The position numbers and the translations under genes are program-made. The notes under the pieces are model-generated. The model had not been told where the DNA came from, did no database searches, and worked only from the letters and a program-made list of their open reading frames with translations. 64,000 nucleotides of DNA from Amaurobius ferox (taxonomy: Eukaryota; Arthropoda; Arachnida; Araneae; Amaurobiidae), in contig OX578152.1 of NCBI GenBank assembly GCA_951213105.1, positions 75,138,680 to 75,202,679 of the forward strand, given 5' to 3'. Shown in pieces: positions 48,637 to 57,647 of the stretch (the stretch's first letter is position 1; the number at the start of each line of letters is the position of its first letter).

Positions 48637-49535
48637 TGATTAGATATTGAATTTTCGACATATATTATATAACTATTATTATATATTTATATATTATATA
48701 ACTTATTAGATATTGAATTTTCCACAATTAGTCGTCACTTTCATTGATTTAGCGTCATTTTTATCCATTTGGCGAGATTTTCGTTAATTTGGCAACATTT
48801 CAAAAAATCGCCAAGTTGGCGACATTCCGCCAATTTCGTCGCCAAAATCTCGCCAAGCATTATGGACAAAGCAGTAAGTTATTCTTACAGCAGATAAATT
48901 GGCGTTCAAATGCAAAAGTATTACTCAAAGTATCTTTTTTCATGAATGGAACGAGCTAGATCCACGAGAATGATGTCACCCAATTTATCGCATGGTATTA
49001 CATATGAAAAGTGAACATATTTCTCAATAGGAATTTTTTTTATGTGATTTTTTCATAATTTTTTTGAAAAATGTGCAATATCTCGAGAACGGTTCATGTT
49101 AGCGTTCTAAAATTTATGCCAATCGTTTTCTAATGAAAAATTACATAAGAAATGTCTATTTGTGTAACTTTATTAGCGGTTTTGATTTTTTGACGATTTT
49201 TTCAAAATTTCATTCGAAAATTTAGGGGAGTTCTGAACATTCGATTACGTATAAAAGCAATAGGCTTCCAGTGTTTACGGATTGTGATTTTTGTACCAAA
49301 TTTGGTTCGAATAGGTCCATTCGTTCGTTAGTTATCGTCTCCACAGACTCACTGACACACACACACACACATACTTTCACACACACACACACATACACAC
49401 ACACAGACATCACCTCAAAAATGTTTGATTCGTGATCAGGGATGCTTGAAACGTGCTCTCCCGTCGAAAACTCGAATTCGAATTTTCGACCCCGTCACAA
49501 TACTTTCCTTATACATTATGTATATAAGGAAAGTA
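48633..49535 (-). mobile_element. Family A element, copy A18
   Basis: The hairpin side is replaced by AT-rich sequence with a duplicated TTAGATATTGAATTTTC. The body and the other terminus (49498-49535) are intact. Confidence 0.7.
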
Positions 49536-49769
49536 ACAATGAGCTTCTAGTATTCACGGATTGTGATTTTTGTACCAAATTTCGTTCGAATCGGTCCATT
49601 TGTTCGTCAGTTATCGTCTCCTCAGTCTCACTGACACACACACACAGACATCACCTCAAAATGTTCGATTCGTGATCAGGGATGCTTGAAACGTGCTCTC
49701 CCGTCGAAAACTCGAATTCGAATTTTCGACCCCATCACAATACTTTCCTTATACATTATGTATATAAGT
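49536..49769 (-). mobile_element. Family A partial copy A19, in tandem with A18
   Basis: It starts at CAATGAGCTTCTAGTATT, the same break as A12, and repeats the last 234 bases of the element to a terminus at 49769. Confidence 0.7.
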
Positions 49770-50796
49770 AATAGAATGAGCTAGAGTGTGGTTCTCATAC
49801 AAGATACAAGAATCAAGACACTAGAGTGTGCGTTCTCATACCCGAAACAATTTTCAAAAATTTATGATTTTTTTCTTTTTTTTTTCCTGCAAATTTTGCA
49901 TGTTACCCTTAATTTTAATGGACCTGAAAAAAATCTTCCAATTGATACCAAGTTTGACAATGTACCCTCTCGGAGGGGGGGGGACTTCTCCCGCCCCGGG
50001 GGCTAATAACGTCATGAACACAAAAATTGTATCGCAGCTATTCACTACAATGATAGAAACTGTTCAGTTTCGTGACTATTGAGCCAGAAATAACCTCTTT
50101 TATGCGTAATTATGTCACATTTTGTACTATGCTGTCATGCTAAGAAAATATAAAAATTCGAACAAATTTCGAAGTTTTCGCTCAAATTTCAAAAAAGTAT
50201 ATATAGTTCTACAATTTTGCACTAACAAAGCTGGATATAAAGTTTCTTGAAAATCCATCAATCTTTGCGGCAGTTATCGTTTGCGCAAGAAATTGACCAC
50301 AGACAGACCAACGGACATCACTCTTAAATAGTCGAAACGTGTTCAGGGGGTCCTAAAACATGTATTGGCCTCGAAATCGAAAATTTTCGTGAAAACAATA
50401 CTTTATACTAATTCTATTTTACTACATGAAAAAGTAAAAGTGCTGTTGTAGTTGAAAGTAAGAGTTCTTATTCATAAGAGAAAAATCATCACCTGGATTG
50501 TTTTTCTGGTGCTTCATTCAAAACACTTGAACGGCTCTTCGAGAAATGAACTTAGCTTAAAGTACAGGATGTTTGTTCCAAAAAGAACGCAACTCGATAT
50601 ATAAGGATATAGAACGTGTATTGTATTACTGCGCTGAAGGTCAGTCAGAATATGCAATTGAAATGAACTCAGCATGTAACAGAATCAGAGTCCATTAATT
50701 GTTCATTCCTGTGTTTTGTGTCTGCTATACCGTTTTTCAATACTCAACTATTTTTGCAGACTGAAATAAGTAGCTGTCCAGCTTTTCATGTCTACG
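49770..50796. other. Spacer with a possible old Helentron-like copy
   Basis: At 50240-50440 CAGTTATCGTTTGCGCAAG, ACAGACAGACCAACGGACATC and AATACTTTATACT echo the family A 5' half, strongly diverged. The rest is unassigned. Confidence 0.35.
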
Positions 50797-50935
50797 CGGT
50801 GTACAAGCACGCTAAATGCGTGCGTCCGAAAGTCCTTTCAAGAGGTTAGTGGCAGCTTAAATAGAGTGCGGTTCCTGTAGATGTCGCACCCCCCCCCCCC
50901 CCCACACCACCACCACCACCACACACACACACACA
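50797..50935 (+). repeat. SINE body fragment, C-run and (CA)n
   Basis: GTGTACAAGCACGCTAAATG to AGAGGTTAGTGG matches the middle of the tRNA-derived SINE at 52230. A C-run (50888-50902), CAC units and (CA)n follow. Confidence 0.55.
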
Positions 50936-50950
50936 CACACACACTGCGGG

Positions 50951-51012
50951 CAATACTCCGGCGCATCATGTTATGCCAAGCAAGTGGCATAACATGATGT
51001 ACCGGAGCAATG
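50951..51012. repeat. 62-bp hairpin-forming inverted repeat
   Basis: 28-base arms (50951-50978 and 50985-51012) surround the loop AGCAAG. The inner 15 pairs are perfect; the outer part has a few mismatches. Confidence 0.85.
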
Positions 51013-51584
51013 TTGTATAATGGCAAAATGATTCACATTTGGGCCTCTTTATAGGCGAATAATTAACAATCATTCTTAGGATGCTCTCAGCACTTAATTT
51101 CTATTGGTGCTCTAGGCGCGACCCCAAAATCCTACGGTTTCTACTAGGTCCCTTCCACCCTTGGCTAGACACTCTCATTATCTCAATACCGTGTCCTTTT
51201 AACACGCTTACTATCTAAATTTTATCCTTTCTTTCCTGTGGAAAGCTTATTTCCACTCTTCAAAATTATCTGGCATGAAGGATAAAATTGAGAATTGTCC
51301 CAATTGCAACTCCTATTCCCCGCCATGTCGGAGCCAACCTTTTCGTTCCCTTCGGGAAATACTCGTGCTAAACTCTTTAATATGATTCCTGTCTACCCTG
51401 TTAATTTGGAGATTAAAGGCAGCCATTCTTGATCTATCCTAGACGCCCCTAAATGACTTCTTGGGGTCTTAAGAAGAAGGATTAACTATCAAGAGTCAGG
51501 CCATTGGAAATAAAAAGGGAAAAAACATCAAGAATTTTTGCGCTTAGGAGTGATGGACTCCAGATTAGATTTTTCACACTCGCC
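51013..51584. other. Spacer, no gene supported
   Basis: Moderate G+C, no recognisable frame or repeat. Confidence 0.35.
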
Positions 51585-51780
51585 CCTTCCCTTCCGGCCA
51601 CACAAACAGCTACCATAAACCTTCGGGTTGGTCGTGTGGTCTGGGCTTTCTACACTCGCCCCTTCCCCAGCCATCCACCCTGTTACTCTATGTCCTCCGA
51701 TGAGTCGGGTGGCCTGGGCTTTCGACACTCTCCCCTTCCGGGCCAATGGCCCTACCTTGCTGAAAACACCGGTTCTCGCT
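51585..51780 (+). repeat. SINE tail fragments
   Basis: Two or three copies of a unit like TTCCGGCCACACAAACAGCT with TCGTGTGGTCTGGGCTTTC. The same unit forms the 3' part of the SINEs at 52230-52960. Confidence 0.5.
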
Positions 51781-51811
51781 AGATCACCGGCCTAACAGCA
51801 TTTTTTTTTCA

Positions 51812-52145
51812 GCGACGTAAGATTTACGTCACACTGTGACTTTGGGACGTCGCAGTACATCTCGGAAATGTCATATTGAGGTCACAGCGAAGTCATTTTG
51901 GTCATTTTAATGGTCGTTTGTGACGTCGCATATTAACTTTTTTATGACGTCACATTGTAATTGCCATTGTAATGTCGTCACATTGTTACGTGTTAATTAA
52001 ATTGTGGAAACGTCACAGAATATAGTCACAATGAAGTTACAAAGTTACTAATACGTAACGTCGCATAGAAGTCCCAAATATGATGTAACATTGTGACCCA
52101 GGTGTCACGTGACTACAACGTCACTGTCACACATGTGACGATGTT
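51812..52145. repeat. GACGTC/GTCACA-rich element with inverted ends
   Basis: About 330 bases are dense in TGACGTC, ACGTCACA and ATTGTGAC motifs on both strands. It begins CAGCGACGTAAG and ends GTGACGATGTTTGCTG, imperfect inverted ends. Probably a MITE of unidentified superfamily. Confidence 0.5.
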
Positions 52146-52156
52146 TGCTGTGAGGG

Positions 52157-52229
52157 CGAAGTCAAGCAGCATCGGGCGCGGTTAGTACTTGGGTGGGTGA
52201 CCACCTGGGAACACCGCGTGCTGTTGGCA
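52157..52229 (+). repeat. 5S rRNA-derived segment (3' two-thirds)
   Basis: GTCAAGCAGCATCGGGCGCG, GTTAGTACTTGGGTGGGTGACC (in two pieces) and GGGAACACCGCGTGCTGTTGGC are the 3' part of a 5S rRNA gene, including its internal pol III control region. The 5' third is missing, so it is a relic or a SINE head, not a functional 5S gene. Confidence 0.85.
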
Positions 52230-52505
52230 CATTTCGGGCGCGGTAGCCCGGTGGTTTGCTCGCTAGATTTGCACTCTGCCACAACTGCCGCCGTGTTCAT
52301 GCGGAGTACGATCACGTTAAACATGTGGGTCCGTAAGTCCTTCCGAGAGGTTGGTGGTAGGGGAAGGAGGGTACGATCCCTGTGAATGCCTCCCCTACTG
52401 GGTTCCGGTCTAAATTGGGTGGCACTTCCCGGCCGCCCAAACAGTTACCTTACACCTTTCTGGTAGGTCGGACGGTCTGGGTCTCAACAACAACAACACT
52501 CGCCC
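52230..52505 (+). repeat. tRNA-derived SINE fused behind the 5S segment
   Basis: GGGCGCGGTAGCCCGGTGG gives an A-box-like head. The B box is degenerate here. The body (GGAGTACGATCACGTTAAAC, GTCCTTCCGAGAGGTTGGTGG) and the (CAA)n tail at 52489-52499 match the next copy. Confidence 0.65.
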
Positions 52506-52512
52506 TTTCCAT

Positions 52513-52960
52513 GGGCGCGGTAGCCCAGTGGTTGGCGCGCGGGAATTGCACTCGGTAGGCCCGGGTTCGATTTCCGCCACTGCCAAAAACTGCCCCCGTG
52601 TTCACGCGGAGTACGATCGCGTTAAACATGTAGGTCCGTAAGTCCTTCCGAGAGGTTGGTGGTAGGGGACGGAGGGTACGGTCCCCGTTGATGCCTCCCC
52701 CACTGGGTTCCGATTTAAATTGGGAGGCACTTCCCGGCCATCCAAACAGTTACCTTACACCTTTCTGGTAGGTCGAACTGTCTGGGTCTCAACAACAACA
52801 ACACTCGCCTCTTCCGGTCGTCCAAAAAGCTGCTCTATATCCTAGGATGAGTGGAGTGGTCTGGGTCTTCAACACTCCCAGTCTCTACCCGGCCGCTCAC
52901 TTTGCTGCTCATGCCCTAGGGTAAGTCGGGCGGTCTGGTCTTTCTACACTCCCAATCTCG
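52513..52960 (+). repeat. tRNA-derived SINE, better-preserved copy, with extra tail units
   Basis: The A box TAGCCCAGTGGTTGGCGCG and B box GGTTCGATTTCC are intact; the body ends in (CAA)n near 52795. Two further tail-type units continue to 52960. Confidence 0.7.
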
Positions 52961-53479
52961 CTAAATTTAAAAATATAACCAAAGGTCGTTGATATGTTAG
53001 AAACTGCAGAATGTGGAAATATTAACTGAAATTTGTCTTATACACGTTTATAAGATTCATGCACAAAATAAGTTTCGACAATAAACAACATTTTGTTCTT
53101 GGAAAAGGACAAAGCTCAACAAAACATAGGAATGGATACTTCAGAAAACCTGACGTATGCCTACAGGACCGGCCATAGAGAGAGAGACGGACACCTCTCG
53201 AGTAAGAATCAAAAGGCCCTGTCACTCAAGGGAGGGGGACTTGAAAGATGGACATGAAGAGGAAAATTAATATGGAAAAGTACCGGGACAAATGTTTGTG
53301 ATTTTTATGGGCAACCCTGATGCCTATTCATTTTAACTGCTTATTTCAGTTGACCTTGAATCCAGTCGTACCAACTACCTAATAATTTGGTATAAAATTT
53401 ACCAACGCGTAAGTTCTACTTTTAAATATGGGGCTGCGTCTTTTTTCAAACACACTTTATTATTGCTCCATATAAAGTA
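52961..53479. other. Spacer, no gene supported
   Basis: A 67-codon minus frame (53022-53225) shows no motif. Confidence 0.35.
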
Positions 53480-53645
53480 CTTTCTTTCGACCCAGACCGT
53501 CCGACCTACCAGAAGGTGTAAGGTATCTGTTTGGACGACGGGGACAGTGCCACCTAATTTAAACTGGACCCAGTTGAGGTGACGTCCACAAGGACCGTAC
53601 CCTCCTTCCTGTGCCACCAACCTCTTGAAAGGACTTTCAGACCTA
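53480..53645 (-). repeat. SINE body and tail, inverted copy
   Basis: The reverse complement matches the body and tail of the 52513 SINE (AGAGGTTGGTGGCAC-like, then GGTAGGTCGGACGGTCTGGG). The promoter head is missing. Confidence 0.6.
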
Positions 53646-53954
53646 CAGAAAATGTATTGTTGTATATAATGAAAATATGATTTTTTTAGTGCATTTTAAA
53701 ATAAGTGTGGGGATTCTGAGAGTTGTTTTTCTCTTCCTTGTTACCACCTTAGAAAACTAAAATGGGTTTGAATAGCTGACAATATAGAATATTTCTCAAG
53801 ACGCGCATGCTCAATTTGCGCATGAAATAGTCGCGTGACTCCAAATACAACTTCAGTTCCGAATTTCGCTTGTCAAATTACTGTATTATGCTAAACTTGA
53901 TGTCATTCCTATAAAATTTATCATTTTTCTAACAGCCATTACGCTATTCCGTCA

Positions 53955-54300
53955 GACCATTGTAAAGAGCCTTGAATCATCCCAGTAGCTTAACGGTAGC
54001 CGAAGCTTTACCTTTAAGCTACTGGGACGAAATTACAAGCTCTTATCGTCGAAGTGGACTACATTCTCCACCCTCTAATGTCAGATTGGTAGGCAACTGA
54101 CCATCTGTCTGACCACCTCCTTCTATTTTTATCACAGATCAGCCTCCTACTATTACTATTTTTACCCAGGTTAGTATCCTGCGTGGTCGTTATCCTCTCA
54201 ATTTGAATTTGCCGTTCAATCTTCCAGAATCCTCTGAATCAGTACTAGTCGTACTAGGATCAATTTCAAACCTCCGACATCCAATTTGGTTCTCCAAAGT
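53955..54300 (-). repeat. tRNA-headed repeat with fold-back, third copy
   Basis: The A-box part (GTCCCAGTAGCTTAAAGGTA on minus) is present, but the B-box half is replaced by an inverted copy of the A-box half, giving 13-base perfect arms (53981-53993 and 54014-54026). The adjoining 250 bases match the flank of the copy at 26693-26960. Confidence 0.6.
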
Positions 54301-54899
54301 TCGTTCAAATCCCTCTTCAGTAGATAAAATTAAAAACTGTATTCTTGTTGCCATGGAAATTTCTAATAAAGTGACCTAAGCTTATGAGTAGATTCTGCTC
54401 TCAATGAATTTTGATCAATGAATCCCTTTATTTCATTCTTATAACTTATATGAACTTATTGTGTTCCCTCCATTTTTTTCAAAAAAAAAAAAAGAAGAAG
54501 AAGCTATGTTAACTGTTCTTATCTTTTTGGATCCTTCATTTTCTGACCTTTTTATTTGTATTTTTTCTTATTTTTCTTTTCTAAATTTTATTCTAAATTT
54601 CAGTTTTTGTTTTCATACGTCTAATTTTTTTCCTTTTCATATATTTTCTTTTTATATATTTTCTAAATTTTACTTTTAAAATTTTATTATTTTCTTTCAT
54701 TTTAATCTATTTTTCATTATGTTATTATACCTCCCTCTAAAGTTTATTTTTCAATGATCTTTTTATCTATATTCGCAATAACCATTTTCCCATTTTTGTA
54801 AAATGGACGTAGTTGTCAAGGTCAAATATAATGTAAAACTGTCTGTTTAATCACAATATTTTTCATAAATTGTTATATTTTTAGATCTAAATAAAAGTT
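54301..54899. other. Spacer, T-rich, no gene seen
   Basis: An A-run at 54481-54493 and long T/C-rich stretches; no features. Confidence 0.4.
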
Positions 54900-55160
54900 C
54901 GTTTGGCGGGATGGTAGACCTTGGGTGCCTCCTGAATGCAGGAGGTATCCTTTCCCGGCCGTGCAGATAGCTACTCTAAACTCACTATGTGAGTCGCACG
55001 GTCTGGGATCTTCAGACCTCCGACATCTTCGCACTAACCTATAGGATTGATTTGTTCGGGAGCCATTGTAAAGACCCTTGCTGGCCCAACCGGGAATTGA
55101 ACCCTGGATCTCCGAACTTGCCAGCCGACGCGACGCTCTATCGATGAGCTACTGGGACGA
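54900..55160. repeat. SINE tail fragment (+) and tRNA-headed repeat (-)
   Basis: 54903-55010 resembles the SINE tail unit (CCCGGCCGTGCAGATAGCT, GTCGCACGGTCTGGG). 55084-55158 on minus is the best-preserved tRNA-like head (GTCCCAGTAGCTCATCGATA, GGTTCAATTCCCGG), with a duplicated GCGTC that disrupts the anticodon arm. Confidence 0.6.
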
Positions 55161-56400
55161 AATTGCAAACTCTTATCGTCGAAGTGAACTCTGCACCGTA
55201 TTCGCTAATTGTAAATAAAACTTTATATTCGAATTCTCGATATCAAATTGACCTTGAATTCTAAATGTGGAACGATTTCAATACAAATTTCATTTCTCAA
55301 AATACGTACCCGCATAATGTGGCGAAGAATACAGATGTCCGTGCTTCCACTCATAGCTCCTTATGCATTCTTTTAACTTTCACTCGAAGTGTTTTAGTGC
55401 CGCAAAAGCAGGTTCTACTAAGAGAAAAGCGACTATTATTGATTGAGAATGTTTGCAGCGCCTCTAACGGCGAATTGAAGAAGTTAGAATCTCTACGTCA
55501 ATAACGAAGCAAGATAGGCGAAAATTTACAATTACAAAATTGTAAAACGTACTTCCATTTTAAATCCTTCAATTCACCGCTCAGAGATGTCTACCTGTCC
55601 TCTACCTGGGTAAATTTTACGCATTTCAATAATTTGATCATATCTCAGTTTCTAATTATGCTAGAGCCTAGCTTTAAAGTCTATACTTCTTAGATTGAGC
55701 TAACAAAGGCCGCGTGCCAGGCAGAGGCCAAAGGGGAGTAAGCCCCTTCAAGAAGCACACCCCTGATAAAAATATTAAATTTTTAGCAGTGATATGAAAT
55801 GTCATTTAATATGTCATCCAAATCTTGCATACAAAATTTCTGTATGATATTTTTTTATAAATTACTTCCTTTTAATTTTTTTTTATTCAGCTACATTTGT
55901 GTTTATACAGATGAACAGATGATCAATTTATATACATATTTAATTTAAAAATATTTAAAAAATTTTAAAATTAAAGCATAGTATTTAGGATACTTTTGTA
56001 GTATTGTGGCGTTCGTTGTTGTACATTATAGAGTCCAATTCAACTGATAAGATAAGTAGTTAAGAGTTAATATTAAACGTTAACTTGTATCGTCTTATTA
56101 TTAACTTCTTATTAAATGTTAACCTGTATCTAACTTGAAATTTTCTTCGATTAATTAACAGCTTTGCTACTAGTTAATGTTTATATTGAAATCAGTTATA
56201 ATTATTATATGTTAATATTGATGTATAGTAGCTATATGGATTTCGCTAATCAATTCTTAGCTTACAAATAATATAAATACGCAATTAATAATATGTTAAT
56301 AACTTATATGTATTGAAATATATAATAACTATAATTATTTATGAATACCAGTGGTTAACAGTGTCTTTAGTGAACTCCTCTTTCAGGATTAGGTTATAAC
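55161..56400. other. AT-rich intergenic sequence, no gene supported
   Basis: A 79-codon frame at 55265-55504 has no recognised motif. From 56040 to 56350 there are many TTAATA/ATGTTAAT-like words without a clear period. Confidence 0.4.
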
Positions 56401-56466
56401 AGTTCGATCCCCCTTTGCAGACATTGGCGTCCATGGACGCCAATGCCTGCAAAGGGGGATCGAACT
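56401..56466. repeat. 66-bp near-perfect palindrome
   Basis: 33-base arms meet at 56433/56434 with a single mismatch (56421 against 56446) and no loop. Local G+C is far above the surroundings. Confidence 0.95.
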
Positions 56467-57631
56467 ACTTGGGATAGGGTATGTCAAACACCTGTCTTTT
56501 TGAGAGGTTCCTCGTTTGGGATTGACGCTATCCCACCCGTAAGCAAAAGGCTAAGCATTTAAAAGATTTTAAAAAATTATATGTCAGCATATTTTTTTCA
56601 ACATTTGATGCATGTGCTGGTTTGTCGAATGTCTAGGATTAATTTTAGAATTGATAATTACCCAATTATAATTAACCTGTACGAAGAACGTATATTCATT
56701 GATAATATATTATAATTTATATAAGAATTGCATTAAGCGAATTTTAAAATGCGAGTAATTTCATTGTAGCTTAACAGAAACTGACCCACAAAGATAATTA
56801 CTAACAATAAATAAATTATTCACTTGTACAATTGAAGTTGGAACACGTATACATATATAAACGGATTGCGTGGGTCAACTTCACTTAAGCTATCACAAAT
56901 TACCAGTGTTTCATCTAACTGTCCAATAACAAAATATGTCATTTGAACTGTACATATAAAAATATTCTGGAATGATTTTTTAAGAGGCAAGAAACTATTC
57001 AACAGATTTTATCTTTGTAATTGTTTAATTGTTTTCACAATGATGTAGCCATGGAGGTAAAAGTAAATAGTTAAAACTTCATATTAAGAAAGCACCAATA
57101 TCGTTTGAGACAATAATACAGGTGGAACTGAGATAAGTAGCCCTGCATTGTATGATTAATTATACTCATAATAACGGAATCTTTAATTTAAAAAGAATCA
57201 AAAATGCATATATAATAAATTCTACGCCATTCTGTTGTGTCAACTAACAGTAACAGCTACTTTACTAACACTAGCGACATCTAGATATAATTCTCAAAGC
57301 ATTATGGCCTTTTCAAGCATTTCATCCACAAGAGTTTCATCTCCTTCTTTCTGACTTCATAGATGTGACAATACATAGTTCTAACTCCATAGTTGTAACA
57401 TACATCATGAAGATTATAATAGAATTATTGTTATTTTAACAGAAATCGTCTGAAATTATTCTATGAGTAATCTTAAAGGCACACGTGAAAACAAGTATGT
57501 ATTATGTGTCTTACATTAATTTATAAATAAGCTCAAATACGTATTTGATTCTTTAATACATTTAATTGCTAAATTACAGAATTAATTCTGCAATCAATGG
57601 AAGAGTATATAATATGGCACAGGCATACAAA
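56467..57631. other. AT-rich sequence downstream of the large minus-strand gene
   Basis: No coding or repeat feature recognised. Confidence 0.4.
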
Positions 57632-57637
57632 TTTATT
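57632..57637 (-). terminator. AATAAA polyadenylation signal
   Basis: The minus strand has AATAAA 11 bases past the stop codon, and another overlaps the stop itself. The 3' untranslated region would be very short unless a later signal is used. Confidence 0.5.
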
Positions 57638-57647
57638 TCTTTAGCAT

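Noticed and set aside
52157..52229. Functional 5S rRNA gene
   Set aside because: The first third of the gene is missing and it is fused to a SINE.
55084..55158. Possible functional tRNA gene on the minus strand
   Set aside because: The A and B boxes are good, but an inserted five-base repeat disrupts the anticodon arm, the acceptor arm is imperfect, and the same flanks occur at other copies, so it is a SINE or relic.
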